A DNA stretch of 64,000 nucleotides from NCBI RefSeq assembly GCF_900091605.1, contig NZ_FMCQ01000004.1, positions 186,001-250,000 of the forward strand, in the 5' to 3' direction. The notes beneath the pieces are model-generated. The model was not told the origin of the DNA, made no database searches, and worked only from the letters and a program-made list of their open reading frames with translations. How positions within the stretch are numbered: the first letter of the stretch is position 1; every line of letters begins with the position of its first letter. This document shows, one piece after another, positions 18,258 to 28,600 of this stretch. This stretch comes from Micromonospora tulbaghiae. GTDB lineage: Bacteria > Actinomycetota > Actinomycetes > Mycobacteriales > Micromonosporaceae. The translations under genes were made by a program, and so were the position numbers.

Positions 18258-19208
18258 ATGCGCGACTTCGCCCTCTCGGCACTGCACGAGCCGCCCTTTC
18301 CCTCCCGGCGTCACCCCGCCGTCGACCAGGCGGCCGCGGAGAGCGCCGCCTGGGTACGCGACTTCGGCCTGGTGGAGGACCAGGCCGGACGCCGGCGGCT
18401 GGCCGGGGCGTACGCGGCGGAGCTGGCCGCTCGCGCCTGCCCCGAGGCGTCGCCGTACGGCCTGCGCCTGCTCACCGACCTGATCAACTGGCTGTTCGTG
18501 GTGGACGACGCCTGCGACGACGACGGGCTCGGCGCGGCGCCCACGCTGCTGGCACCCACGCTGGCCGCGCTGCTGGCGGTGCTCGACCGGCACGGCGACC
18601 CGGACGCGCCGGCGCCGGCCGACGGCGGGCCGATCGCCCTGGCGCTGCACGACCTGTGCCGGCGGGCCCGCGACCGGGGCCGGCCGGCCCACCTGCTGCG
18701 CCTGGTCAGCCAGTTGCGGGAGTACCTGCTGGCGCTGCTCTGGGAGGCCGCCAACCGGGAGCGACTGCGGGTGCCAGGGGTGGCCGAGTACACCCAGATG
18801 CGCCGCCACACCGGCGGCGTCCGCCCGAGTTTCACGGTGACCGACCTGGCCCGCCCGTCCGCGCCCAACGCCGACCAGCGGGTCGCGCCGGCGCTCACCG
18901 CGCTGGACGCTCTCGCCACCGACCTGATCTGCTGGTGCAACGACCTGTTCTCCTACGGCAAGGAGCGCGGCGCCGCCCCGGAGGCGCACAACCTGGTCAC
19001 CACGATCGCGGGTGAGACCGGGCAGGACGAGTCGGCGGCGCTGTACGCGGCGGCGGACCGGTTCAACAAGGCCCTCGCCACGTACGCGGAGCGGGACGCG
19101 GCGCTGAGCGCCGTGGCCGACGAGGGAATGCGGGTCTTCCTGGACACCCGCCGGGACTGGATCAGGGCCACCTACGACTGGTCCCGCGCGGCCAGCCGGT
19201 ACGCCTGA
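18258..19208 (+). CDS. Class I terpene synthase (orphan)
   Basis: A 316-aa protein with the class I terpene cyclase signatures: the Asp-rich motif VVDDACDDDG (Asp at 83-84 and 87-89), and an intact NSE triad NDLFSYGKE (N228, S232, E236). It also has the upstream pyrophosphate-sensing arginine region (MRRHTGG) and the C-terminal Arg-Tyr pair (ASRYA). It would cyclise a linear prenyl diphosphate, probably farnesyl diphosphate given its length, to a mono- or sesquiterpene. The product cannot be predicted. No prenyl synthase, P450 or methyltransferase lies beside it. I use ATG 18258 rather than an open stretch 22 codons upstream. Confidence 0.88.
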   Translation: MRDFALSALHEPPFPSRRHPAVDQAAAESAAWVRDFGLVEDQAGRRRLAGAYAAELAARACPEASPYGLRLLTDLINWLFVVDDACDDDGLGAAPTLLAPTLAALLAVLDRHGDPDAPAPADGGPIALALHDLCRRARDRGRPAHLLRLVSQLREYLLALLWEAANRERLRVPGVAEYTQMRRHTGGVRPSFTVTDLARPSAPNADQRVAPALTALDALATDLICWCNDLFSYGKERGAAPEAHNLVTTIAGETGQDESAALYAAADRFNKALATYAERDAALSAVADEGMRVFLDTRRDWIRATYDWSRAASRYA

Positions 19209-19301
19209 ACGGGTCCAGCAGGCGGGACCGGGGGCGACTCGACCGATCGGGGCTAGCCGCTGGCCGGGTGCAGGCAATACCCTTCGGTAACCGCAGATCG
19301 G

Positions 19302-19317
19302 CGTGACCCCCGTCACG
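19302..19317. promoter_or_regulatory. Short inverted repeat upstream of the acyl-CoA ligase
   Basis: CGTGAC and GTCACG form perfect six-base arms around CCCC, 30 bp before the ligase ATG. It could be an operator for a fatty-acid regulator or simply chance in GC-rich DNA. No recognisable promoter hexamers accompany it. Confidence 0.25.
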
Positions 19318-19346
19318 TCCCTCCACCCCTGAAGGCGGCTACAGCG

Positions 19347-21173
<1,827 letters not shown>

Positions 21174-21195
21174 CCGCACCGCCGTACCGTCGCGC

Positions 21196-21227
21196 CGGCC
21201 GTGCCCCACCGTCCCGGGGCACGGCCG
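21196..21227. terminator. Bidirectional terminator hairpin
   Basis: Perfect 12-bp arms (CGGCCGTGCCCC / GGGGCACGGCCG) enclose an 8-base loop. It lies 22 bp after the acyl-CoA ligase stop and 8 bp after the convergent LtrA stop. It has no U-tract. Confidence 0.8.
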
Positions 21228-21235
21228 CGCGCCGT

Positions 21236-22543
21236 TCACAAGTGCTTCTGCCGCCAGTGGCTCTGCTCGGCCTCGGCGGCGATCTGCTCCTCCAGCGCGA
21301 GCCGGCGTACCCGGCGCCGGAGGCCGTCCTCGCGGCGCGTCTCCCAGGTGACCCCGGCGCCGGTGATCATCCCGAGCACACCGAGCGCGATCAGCTCCGG
21401 GATGCGGAAGACGAACGGACCGACCACGGCCAGCGCCACCACCGCGGCCAGCAACGGCCAGTGCACCTCGCGCAGCGCGAGCCACCAGCACCCGGCGAGG
21501 CTGAGCAGGTACAACGCCACCCCGCCGAACAGGATCGCGCCCCAGAAGTCGCCCAGCGGCAGCCCCCAGGCGGGCGTGGCCGGGTCGGCGGCCTCGGCCA
21601 GCAGGTCCTTGAGGCCGAGCGCGTAGAGGATGACCCCGGCGACCATCGGCAGGTGCATGAACGTGTACACGTCCCGGGTGAGCCGGACCCGGGTTGCCTC
21701 GTCCCGGGCGTGGTGCAGCGCCTGTTCCATCGCGAAGGCGAGCGTGTCGAAGTACGCCCACCACAGCGCCGCGACGACCACGATGCCGAGCAGCGCCGAC
21801 ACCGCCACCGGCCCGGCCAGCGGCAGCCCGTGCTTCGGGCCGAAGCCGAGCGCGATGATCGACTCGCCGAGTGCGACCAGCACGATCAGCGCGTGCCGTT
21901 CCGCCCAGTGCCCGGCCGAGACCACCACCCACCACTGGCGGGCGAGCGTCACCCCGCCGACGTACTCGACGAGCAGCGCCAGCGTCCAGAGCGCCAGTTG
22001 CAGCGGGATCGCGAACCGCTCCTGCGGCAGCCGCGTCGGCACGGTTCCGGCGATGACCAGCAGCACGGTGGCGACGGTCGGGAACACGGCGCGCAGGAGC
22101 AGCCGGCGGCGCCGGACCGGGTCGGCGCGGTCCACCCAGCCGAAGACCGTGAGCTGGGCCATCCGGATCACGAAGTAGCAGCCGGCGAAGACCAGCGGGC
22201 CGGGCAGCCCGCCGGGGAGGTCCTCGAACGCGCTGGGCTCGCTGAGCACCAGCATGAACGTCGCCGCCACGGTGACGAAGCCGACCAGCGGCAGCACGCC
22301 CTGGTCGGCACGGAAGAAGTTGCCCATCCGGGCGAAGCCGGTCCACGACCACCAGAGCAGCGCCAGCACCAGCAGGAAGCGGTACAGGTTGGCCGGCGTG
22401 AGCTCCGAGGCGGTGAGCGTGGTGACGTTCAGGAACGCGAAGACGAAGACCAGGTCGTAGAAGAGCTCCAGCCGGGTGGTGCGGGAACCCGGGGCGGCGG
22501 ACCGCACGGTCCACGACCGCCGGACTCCCCTCCCGTTCCCCAC
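21236..22543 (-). CDS. Low temperature requirement A (LtrA) family membrane protein
   Basis: A 435-aa protein with 10-12 hydrophobic segments. The N-terminal RTTRLELFYDLVFVFAF, the segment around WWSWTGFARM, and AERHALIVLVALGESIIALG are diagnostic of LtrA. The family, named after a Listeria gene needed for growth in the cold, has no proven biochemical activity. Start GTG 22543 is inferred. The frame runs on upstream through the regulator gene as a shadow. The C-terminal tail is charged. Confidence 0.88.
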   Translation of the reverse strand: MGNGRGVRRSWTVRSAAPGSRTTRLELFYDLVFVFAFLNVTTLTASELTPANLYRFLLVLALLWWSWTGFARMGNFFRADQGVLPLVGFVTVAATFMLVLSEPSAFEDLPGGLPGPLVFAGCYFVIRMAQLTVFGWVDRADPVRRRRLLLRAVFPTVATVLLVIAGTVPTRLPQERFAIPLQLALWTLALLVEYVGGVTLARQWWVVVSAGHWAERHALIVLVALGESIIALGFGPKHGLPLAGPVAVSALLGIVVVAALWWAYFDTLAFAMEQALHHARDEATRVRLTRDVYTFMHLPMVAGVILYALGLKDLLAEAADPATPAWGLPLGDFWGAILFGGVALYLLSLAGCWWLALREVHWPLLAAVVALAVVGPFVFRIPELIALGVLGMITGAGVTWETRREDGLRRRVRRLALEEQIAAEAEQSHWRQKHL

Positions 22544-22620
22544 CCGGGCAGTCTGCGGGCACCGGACGGGCCGGAGCCGCACTTCGGGCCGATCACCACC
22601 GGATCGGGCGGCCGGGCGGG

Positions 22621-24072
22621 TCAGGCGATGACGCTCGGCTCCCGCCACTGCGGACGGCTGGTGCGGTCCAGGTCGTAGCGGACCGCCGCGAGGCGCCCGA
22701 CCGCCTCCACCAGCTCGTCGGCGGGCAGGGTGAAGGGCAGCCGCAGGAAACGCTCCAGCGTCCCGTCCAGGCCGAACCGGGGACCGGGCGCCAGCCGTAC
22801 GCCGACCTCCTCGGCGGCGCGGGCCAGCGCGCTGGAGATCGGGCCGTCCAGCTCGGCCCAGAGCGTGACGCCGCCGCTCGGTACCCGTACCCGCCAGTCG
22901 GGCAGCCGGTCGGCGAGCGCGGCGACCAGGGCGTCCCGCTGGGCGACGAGCTGGGCCCGGCGGGCCGCCACGATGGCCGGCGCCTCGGTGAGCAGGTGCA
23001 CGGCGACGAGCTGGTCGAGCACCGGGCTGGCCATGTCCACCCCGACCCGGGCCGCGGCGAGCCGCTGCACCTGGGGCGCGGAGGCGCGGACCCAGCCGAT
23101 CCGCAACCCGCCCCAGTAGGGCTTGCTCATGCCGCCGATGCTGATCACCCGGGAGTGCCTGTCGAAGACGGCCACCGGCGGCGGCAGCGTGGTGTCGTCC
23201 AGCGGCAGGTCGACGAAGGACTCGTCGACCACCAGGTCGGTGCCGGCCGCGTGGGCCGTGCCGACCAGCCGCTCGCGCAGGTCGGCGGCCATCAGGTGGC
23301 CGGTCGGGTTCTGGAACTCGGGGATCACGTACGCGAGCTTCGGCCGGGTCTGCCGGAGGCTGCCGAGCAGCAGTTCGGCGTCCCAGCCCTCGTCGGACAG
23401 GCCGTGGGTGGCGATCCGGGCCCGGCGGGCGGACAACGCGGCCAGCGCGTTGGGGTAGGTGGGCGACTCGACGAGCACGCCGCCGCCGGGCGACAGGGCC
23501 AGCCGCAGCACCAGGTCCAGCGCGTGCTGGGTGCCGCTGGTGACCATGATCTGTTCCGGGCTGGTGGGCAGGCCGCGCTCGGTGTAGGCGCGGGCCACCG
23601 CCTCGCGCAGCTCGATGATGCCGGTCGGGTGGTAGCCGGCGCCGCCGAGGTAGCGGGGCAGGTCCTCGGCCGCGGCCCGGGCGGCCGGGACGAGCTGCGG
23701 CGGCGCGGACAGCGCGGCCACGCCGAGGTCGATCATGTCGCGGTCGTCGAGCGGCGTCCACAGCCCGGTGCTGGCCACCCGGTGTCCGCCGGGCAGCATG
23801 GTCCAGCTCCCGGCGCCCCGGCGGCTGGCCAGGTGGCCGCTCTCCCGCAGTTCCCGGTACGCGGCGGTGACAGTGGTCCGGCTGATCCGCAGCGCCTCGG
23901 CCAGTTCCCGCTCGGCCGGCAGCCGTACCCCGAGTGGGAGCCGCCCGTCGGCGAGCAACCCGCGGACGGCGCCGGCGAGCGCGGCGTAGTCGGGGCTGCG
24001 CCGGCGGCCCGGCAGGGCGTGCCACTGGCCGAGAAGCCGCGCCAATTGGACGCCGCGCACCTGGCTGGTCAT
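22621..24072 (-). CDS. MocR-type regulator (GntR HTH fused to aminotransferase fold)
   Basis: A 483-aa two-domain regulator. Residues about 25-100 form a GntR winged helix (LPLGVRLPAERELAEALRIS, then RTTVTAAYRELRESG). The rest is a class I aminotransferase fold with ESPTYPNAL, PEFQNPTG, DESFVDLP and the PLP lysine in GGMSKPYWGGLRIGW. MocR proteins sense PLP or amino acids. Members paired with a divergent YczE membrane gene (YczR group) regulate that gene, and such a neighbour starts 60 bp away. The start is ATG 24072; a GTG two codons upstream is possible. Confidence 0.92.
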   Translation of the reverse strand: MTSQVRGVQLARLLGQWHALPGRRRSPDYAALAGAVRGLLADGRLPLGVRLPAERELAEALRISRTTVTAAYRELRESGHLASRRGAGSWTMLPGGHRVASTGLWTPLDDRDMIDLGVAALSAPPQLVPAARAAAEDLPRYLGGAGYHPTGIIELREAVARAYTERGLPTSPEQIMVTSGTQHALDLVLRLALSPGGGVLVESPTYPNALAALSARRARIATHGLSDEGWDAELLLGSLRQTRPKLAYVIPEFQNPTGHLMAADLRERLVGTAHAAGTDLVVDESFVDLPLDDTTLPPPVAVFDRHSRVISIGGMSKPYWGGLRIGWVRASAPQVQRLAAARVGVDMASPVLDQLVAVHLLTEAPAIVAARRAQLVAQRDALVAALADRLPDWRVRVPSGGVTLWAELDGPISSALARAAEEVGVRLAPGPRFGLDGTLERFLRLPFTLPADELVEAVGRLAAVRYDLDRTSRPQWREPSVIA

Positions 24073-24087
24073 GGCCACACCTCCGGA

Positions 24088-24120
24088 ATTGGCACCCTTG
24101 AGGACCGCGATTGGCCCCTA
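24088..24120. promoter_or_regulatory. Direct repeat, candidate MocR operator
   Basis: ATTGGCACCCTTG begins at 24088 and ATTGGCCCCTAGG at 24110. The two direct repeats are 22 bp apart (two helical turns) in the 59-bp gap between the MocR regulator and yczE. MocR dimers bind paired direct repeats through their two winged helices, so the arrangement fits. Confidence 0.5.
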
Positions 24121-24131
24121 GGGTGGCATGC

Positions 24132-24767
24132 ATGGCACAGCTTGGCAATCTCCGGCACCGGCCGGCGCGACGGCTCACCCAGCTCTACGCCGGGCTGGTC
24201 CTGTACGGCGTGAGCATGGCGCTGATGATCCGGTCGGAGCTGGGGCTGGACCCGTGGGACGTGTTCCACCAGGGGCTCGCCCGGCAGACCGGCCTGTCGT
24301 TCGGCACCGTCACCATCGCCGTCGGCGCGCTCGTGCTGCTGCTCTGGATCCCGCTGCGGCAGCGTCCCGGCCTCGGCACGGTCAGCAACGTGGTGGTGAT
24401 CGGGCTGGTCGTCGACGCCACCCTGGCCGTGCTTCCGCCCGGGGAGGGCATGCCGGCGCGCGTCGCGCTGCTCGTCGCCGGGATCGTCGCCAACGGCGCC
24501 GCCACCGGCCTCTACCTCGGCGCCGGGCTCGGCCCCGGCCCGCGCGACGGCCTGATGACCGGGTTCGTCGCCCGCCACCCCCGGTTCTCGGTCCGGCTGG
24601 TCCGCACCGTCATCGAGATCACCGTGCTGGCGCTCGGCTGGCTGCTCGGCGGCACCGTCGGCCTCGGCACGGTGGCCTACGCGCTGACCATCGGCCCGCT
24701 GGCCCAGTTCTTCATCCCGGTCTTCGCGCTGCCCGCACGACCGGCGGCCGGTGCGTACGCTACGTGA
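24132..24767 (+). CDS. YczE/YitT-like integral membrane protein
   Basis: A 211-aa protein with five or six membrane helices. RLTQLYAGLVLYGVSMALMI, LGLDPWDVFHQGLA and GPGPRDGLMTG are hallmarks of the YczE family. Function is unsettled; in Bacillus a relative affects surfactin production. It is divergently transcribed from the MocR regulator, the standard YczR-YczE pairing. I chose ATG 24132; a nearby ATG at 24128 is out of frame. Confidence 0.88.
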   Translation: MAQLGNLRHRPARRLTQLYAGLVLYGVSMALMIRSELGLDPWDVFHQGLARQTGLSFGTVTIAVGALVLLLWIPLRQRPGLGTVSNVVVIGLVVDATLAVLPPGEGMPARVALLVAGIVANGAATGLYLGAGLGPGPRDGLMTGFVARHPRFSVRLVRTVIEITVLALGWLLGGTVGLGTVAYALTIGPLAQFFIPVFALPARPAAGAYAT

Positions 24768-24883
24768 CCGCGGCCGGGCCGACCGCCACGGCCGGGCACG
24801 AGCCGCAACGCGCTGAGCTGCGACGACGCAGAACCGGGAAACCAGGTGTTTCCTCCGCCGTCGCCGCCGGGCATCATTCCTGC

Positions 24884-25345
24884 ATGGGGGAGAACGGATG
24901 GCGTTGGAGCGACGCCTGGATCTTCGTCGCGTTGGTCATCGCCAGTGGCGCCGGCCGGCACCGGCGGGCCGCCGCGACACGCCGCCCCGAAGGCGTACGG
25001 CTGGCCGACGTCCTCTCCACCGCCGACCACCTCAACCAGGCCATCCCGGAGCGGCACGAGGTGGAGGGGGCGGTCCGGCGGCTCGTCGGCGCGGGCCTGG
25101 TCAGCGTCGCCGACGGCTGGTTCCGGGTCACCCCGGACGGTGAACGGCTCTGGCGCACCCGGCCCAGCGCCGGGCTCGGCACCACAGTCGACACGGTGCA
25201 GGGCGTGCTGACCCGGCGGCACCCGCCCGCCGAGTCCGAGTGGCAGCTCGACGAGGACGACCACGCCGCCGCCGTGCAGGAGTACGTGGTCCGGTCCATC
25301 CCGATGCCGCGCCGCTCCCCCGAGGGGCACTCCGGCCGGCAGTGA
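24884..25345 (+). CDS. Hypothetical protein with a winged-helix-like core
   Basis: A 153-aa protein. After an N-terminal WSDAWIFVALVIASGAG segment there is a pattern resembling a winged helix (LADVLSTADHLNQAIPERHEV, then EGAVRRLVGAGLVSVADGWFRVT). It is followed by a polar tail containing ESEWQLDEDD. DNA binding is a guess from the helix-turn-wing pattern. The gene stands alone, with the hisF stop 8 bp beyond its own stop and no terminator between. The 116 bp upstream hold no promoter I can defend. Confidence 0.65.
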   Translation: MGENGWRWSDAWIFVALVIASGAGRHRRAAATRRPEGVRLADVLSTADHLNQAIPERHEVEGAVRRLVGAGLVSVADGWFRVTPDGERLWRTRPSAGLGTTVDTVQGVLTRRHPPAESEWQLDEDDHAAAVQEYVVRSIPMPRRSPEGHSGRQ

Positions 25346-25353
25346 CCGCCGCC

Positions 25354-26121
25354 TCAGCGCACCGGGTGCCCGGCGCCGCGCAGCGCGTCCTTGACCTCGC
25401 CGACCGTGAGTTCGCCGAAGTGGAAGACGCTGGCCGCGAGCACCGCGTCCGCCCCGGCGCCGATCGCCGGCGGGAAATGGGCCACCTCGCCCGCGCCCCC
25501 GCTGGCGATCACCGGCACGTCGACCACCTCGCGGACAGCCTGGATCAGCGGCAGGTCGAACCCGGCCTTGGTGCCGTCGGCGTCCATCGAGTTGAGCAGG
25601 ATCTCGCCCGCGCCCAGCTCGGCGCCGCGCGCCGCCCACTCGACCGCGTCCAGCCCGGTGCCCCGCCGGCCGCCGTGCGTGGTCACCTCGAAGCCGCTCG
25701 GCGTCGTGCCGTCCGGGGCGCGGCGCACGTCGAGCGAGAGCACCAGGACCTGGCGGCCGAACCGGTCGGCGATCTCGGCGATCAGCTCCGGCCGGGCGAT
25801 GGCGGCGGTGTTCACGCCGACCTTGTCCGCACCGGCGCGCAGCAGCGTGTCGACGTCGGCGACCTGGCGTACGCCGCCGCCCACCGTGAGCGGGATGAAG
25901 ACCGACTCGGCGGTGCGCCGCACCACGTCGAGCATGGTGCCCCGGTCGCTGGACGAGGCGGTGACGTCGAGGAAGGTCAGCTCGTCCGCGCCGGCCCGGT
26001 CGTACGCCGCCGCCAGCTCCACCGGGTCGCCGGCGTCGCGCAGGTCGAGGAAGTTGACCCCCTTGACCACGCGCCCGGCGTCCACGTCCAGACACGGGAT
26101 GACCCGTACCGCCACCGTCAT
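25354..26121 (-). CDS. hisF: Imidazole glycerol phosphate synthase cyclase subunit
   Basis: HisF uses ammonia delivered by HisH to convert PRFAR to imidazole glycerol phosphate and AICAR. The 255-aa TIM barrel has [20 protein letters not shown] (catalytic Asp in CLDVD), [31 protein letters not shown] (second catalytic Asp) and PVIASGGAG. It is separated from hisH by about 3.6 kb of oxidative-stress and other genes rather than adjoining it. It is downstream of, and on the same strand as, the hairpin at 26141-26187, so it probably has its own promoter. Confidence 0.97.
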   Translation of the reverse strand: MTVAVRVIPCLDVDAGRVVKGVNFLDLRDAGDPVELAAAYDRAGADELTFLDVTASSSDRGTMLDVVRRTAESVFIPLTVGGGVRQVADVDTLLRAGADKVGVNTAAIARPELIAEIADRFGRQVLVLSLDVRRAPDGTTPSGFEVTTHGGRRGTGLDAVEWAARGAELGAGEILLNSMDADGTKAGFDLPLIQAVREVVDVPVIASGGAGEVAHFPPAIGAGADAVLAASVFHFGELTVGEVKDALRGAGHPVR

Positions 26122-26140
26122 GCCCCGAGCCTAACGAACG

Positions 26141-26187
26141 CGCGGGCGGTGGTGACCCGCCGGTGAGGCCGGTCACCACCGCCCGCG
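26141..26187 (-). terminator. Strong hairpin terminator after the oxidoreductase gene
   Basis: Perfect 17-bp arms (26141-26157 and 26171-26187, core GGGCGGTGGTGACC) enclose a 13-base loop. It lies 19 bp past the stop of the minus-strand oxidoreductase and upstream of hisF. It should end the ridA/ohrR/ohr transcript. Confidence 0.85.
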
Positions 26188-26206
26188 GTGGAGTGGTTCG
26201 CGCCGG

Positions 26207-27223
26207 TCAGAGACGGACCAGCATCTTGCCGAGGTTCTCGCCGCGCAGCAGGCCGAGGAACGCCTCGGGGGCCTGCTCGATGCCGTCGACGATCGTCTCG
26301 TCGTACGACAGCCGGCCCTCGCGCAGCCAGCCCGCCACCTCCTGCACGAACTGCTCCCGCAGGTGACCGTGGTCACCGACGAGGAATCCGCGCAGCGTCA
26401 GCCGCTTACCGATCACCAGCGCCAGGTTGCGCGGCGCGGCGGGCGGCTCGGTGGCGTTGTACTGCGCGATCATGCCGCAGATCGCGGCCCGGCCGTGCAG
26501 GTTCATCGCCCCGATCGCGGCCTCCAGGTGCTCGCCGCCGACGTTGTCGAAGTACACGTCGACGCCGTCCGGGGCGGCGGCCCTGAGCTGCTTGTACACG
26601 GGGCCGTCGTGGTAGTCGAAGGCGGCGTCGAAGCCGAGCGCGGTGAGGCGTTCCACCTTCGCCGGGGAACCGGCGCTGCCGATCACCCGCCCGGCGCCGC
26701 GCAGCTTCGCGATCTGGCCGACCATGCTGCCCACCGCGCCGGCCGCGCCGGAGACGAACACGGTCTCCCCCGGCTTCATCGCGGCCACGTCGAGCAGCCC
26801 GGCGTACGCGGTCAGCCCGGTCATGCCGAGCACGCCCAGGTACGCGGTGACCGGCGCCAGGCCGGGATCGACCTTGCGGACGCCCTTGGCGTCCACCAGC
26901 GCGTACTCGCGCCAGCCGAGCCCGTGCAGCACCGTGTCGCCGGGCTTGACGTCACCGGCCTCGCCGGCCACCACCTCACCGATCGCGCCCCCGTCGAGCG
27001 GGGCGTCGAGCGCGAACGGCGGCACGTACGACTTGACGTCGTTCATCCGCCCGCGCATGTACGGGTCGACGGACATGAACCGGTTGCGGACCACGACCTG
27101 CCCGGGGCCCGGCGTCGGCACCTCGGTGGTGACCAGGCGGAAGTTCTCCGGGGTCGGCCAGCCCTCCGGCCGGGACGCCAGGTGGATCTCCCGGTTCACC
27201 CGCGCCTCGCTCATCGTGCTCAC
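26207..27223 (-). CDS. Zinc-independent medium-chain NADP-dependent reductase (CurA/PTGR-like)
   Basis: A 338-aa MDR enzyme with an N-terminal GroES-like half (RFMSVDPYMRGRMND is the family signature) and a Rossmann half (VFVSGAAGAVGSMVGQIAKL; DVYFDNVGGEHLEA). It lacks the zinc ligands of alcohol dehydrogenases. Relatives reduce the double bond of alpha,beta-unsaturated carbonyls such as 4-hydroxynonenal, which fits with its place next to ohr: Ohr removes organic peroxides and this enzyme their aldehyde breakdown products. GTG 27223 overlaps the ohr stop (GTGA); ATG 27214 is an alternative start. Confidence 0.92.
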   Translation of the reverse strand: MSTMSEARVNREIHLASRPEGWPTPENFRLVTTEVPTPGPGQVVVRNRFMSVDPYMRGRMNDVKSYVPPFALDAPLDGGAIGEVVAGEAGDVKPGDTVLHGLGWREYALVDAKGVRKVDPGLAPVTAYLGVLGMTGLTAYAGLLDVAAMKPGETVFVSGAAGAVGSMVGQIAKLRGAGRVIGSAGSPAKVERLTALGFDAAFDYHDGPVYKQLRAAAPDGVDVYFDNVGGEHLEAAIGAMNLHGRAAICGMIAQYNATEPPAAPRNLALVIGKRLTLRGFLVGDHGHLREQFVQEVAGWLREGRLSYDETIVDGIEQAPEAFLGLLRGENLGKMLVRL

Positions 27224-27645
27224 AGGGCCGCGCGGACCGTGCGCGTGACCTCGACGTTCCCACGCGTCGCGTTGGAGTAGGGGCAGACCTGGTGGGCCGC
27301 GTCCACGAGCTGCTCGGCGGCGGCGCGCTCGACCGCGGGCAGGTCCACCACGAGCGTCACGGCCAGGCCGTAGCCGCCGCTGCCGTTCGGGCCGATGCCC
27401 ACCTCGGCCTCGACGACCGAGCCGGAGACGTCCGCCTTGGCCTGGCGGGCAACCACGCGCAGCGCGGAGTGGAAGCAGGCCGCGTAGCCGGCCGCGAAGA
27501 GCTGCTCCGGGTTGGCCGCGCCGCCGGCGCCGCCCATCTCCTTCGGTAAGGCGAGATCCAGCTCGACCGTGCCGTCGGAGGTCCGGACGTGACCGTCGCG
27601 GCCGTCGCCGGTGGCGCGGGCGGAGGCGGTGTAGAGCACCTGCAT
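27220..27645 (-). CDS. ohr: Organic hydroperoxide resistance protein (Ohr/OsmC family)
   Basis: A 141-aa thiol peroxidase that reduces organic and fatty-acid hydroperoxides. The two redox cysteines are present: C57 in AAGYAACFHSAL and C121 in VCPYSNATRGN. The catalytic Arg (R21 in HVRTSDG) and Glu (NPEQLF) are also there. It begins one base after the ohrR stop and its own stop overlaps the reductase start, so the three form one transcription unit. Confidence 0.95.
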   Translation of the reverse strand: MQVLYTASARATGDGRDGHVRTSDGTVELDLALPKEMGGAGGAANPEQLFAAGYAACFHSALRVVARQAKADVSGSVVEAEVGIGPNGSGGYGLAVTLVVDLPAVERAAAEQLVDAAHQVCPYSNATRGNVEVTRTVRAAL

Positions 27646-27646
27646 G

Positions 27647-28093
27647 TCACTGCTCCTTCTGTCGGTGGATCGTCTCGGTGACCCGGGTGAGGATGCCGTG
27701 GAGGAAGACCAGTTCGGCCTCGGTGAGCCCGGTCGCGGTGGCCACCCGGCGCGGCACGTCACCCATCCGCTCCCGCAGGGCCCGGCCCTGGCCGGTGAGG
27801 CCCACCTCGACCCGGCGCTCATCGGCAGCCGAGCGGGTACGCACCACCAGGCCGGCCGCCTCCAGCCGTTTGAGCAGCGGGGAGAGCGTGCCGGAGTCGA
27901 GCCGGAGCGCGGCGCCGAGTTCGGAGACCGTGGGAGCGTCGTCGTCGCGCTCCCAGAGCACCAGCAGCACCAGGTACTGCGGGTAGGTCAGCCCGTGCTC
28001 GTCGAGGATGGGCCGGTAGACGTCGGTCAGGGCACGCGACGCCGCGTAGAGCGCGAAGCACACCTGCCGGCGCAGTACCAGATCATCGGCCAC
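27647..28093 (-). CDS. ohrR: MarR-family organic peroxide sensor OhrR
   Basis: A 148-aa winged-helix repressor. The conserved N-terminal peroxide-sensing cysteine lies in LRRQVCFALYAASR (about residue 12). The MarR core SELGAALRLDSGTLSPLLKRLE and wing RSAADERRVEV follow. Oxidation of the cysteine releases OhrR from DNA and derepresses ohr. GTG 28093 is used as the start; a TTG seven codons upstream would overlap the operator region. The operator at 28117-28132 lies just upstream. Confidence 0.93.
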   Translation of the reverse strand: MADDLVLRRQVCFALYAASRALTDVYRPILDEHGLTYPQYLVLLVLWERDDDAPTVSELGAALRLDSGTLSPLLKRLEAAGLVVRTRSAADERRVEVGLTGQGRALRERMGDVPRRVATATGLTEAELVFLHGILTRVTETIHRQKEQ

Positions 28094-28116
28094 GCCCTGA
28101 AAGGTAGCGCGCAATC

Positions 28117-28132
28117 AAGTTGTGCGCAACTT
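28117..28132. promoter_or_regulatory. OhrR operator
   Basis: Perfect inverted repeat AAGTTG-TGCG-CAACTT, 23 bp upstream of the ohrR GTG. Its TTGTGCGCAA core is of the kind bound by OhrR repressors. A partial second copy (TAGCGCGCAA, 28105-28114) lies immediately beside it, so two OhrR dimers might bind. Confidence 0.75.
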
Positions 28133-28174
28133 ATCGGGCTGCGAGGCGAGGCCGACCACTGCGGGCGGCACCGC

Positions 28175-28600
28175 TCAGCGGTCCGGCAGGTACGCCTCCA
28201 GCTCGACCTCGACCAGCAGATCCGGGTCGATCAGCCCGGCCACCACCACCATCGTCGCCACCGGGCGCACCGGGCCGAACACCGCGTTGTGTGCCCGGCC
28301 CACCTCGTCGGCGTAGATCCGGTCGGTCACGTACATCCGCGTCCGCACCACGTCACCCGGCCCGGCGCCGACCTCGGCCAGCGCGTCCAGGCCGATCCGG
28401 ATCGCCTGCGCGGTCTGCGCAGCCGCGTCACCCGCGTGCGCCACCCGGCCGTCCACGGTGGAGGTGCAGCCGGCGGTGATCGCCAGTGAGCCGGCCCGGA
28501 CCACCCGGGAATAGCCGTAGAGCGCCTCCCACGGGCCGCCAGAGCCGAGCCGGGTCACCACCCCGGCGTCCGCCGGCGTCCGGGCCGGCTCGGCCGTCAC
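28175..28600 (-). CDS. RidA-family (YjgF/YER057c/UK114) protein
   Basis: A 141-aa RidA-fold protein: [18 protein letters not shown], a central helix [39 protein letters not shown], and [25 protein letters not shown] with its conserved acidic end. RidA itself deaminates reactive enamine/imine intermediates, but that requires an arginine in this last motif. Here the corresponding site reads RPVAT...DPDLLVEVE, so this belongs to a divergent subgroup. GTG 28600 overlaps the priA stop (GTGA), linking it to the histidine operon. Confidence 0.88.
   Translation of the reverse strand: MTAEPARTPADAGVVTRLGSGGPWEALYGYSRVVRAGSLAITAGCTSTVDGRVAHAGDAAAQTAQAIRIGLDALAEVGAGPGDVVRTRMYVTDRIYADEVGRAHNAVFGPVRPVATMVVVAGLIDPDLLVEVELEAYLPDR

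Noticed and set aside
21236..24178. Apparent 980-codon fusion of LtrA with an N-terminal region
   Set aside because: The upstream part is a wrong-frame reading of the MocR regulator; the LtrA motifs begin near GTG 22543.
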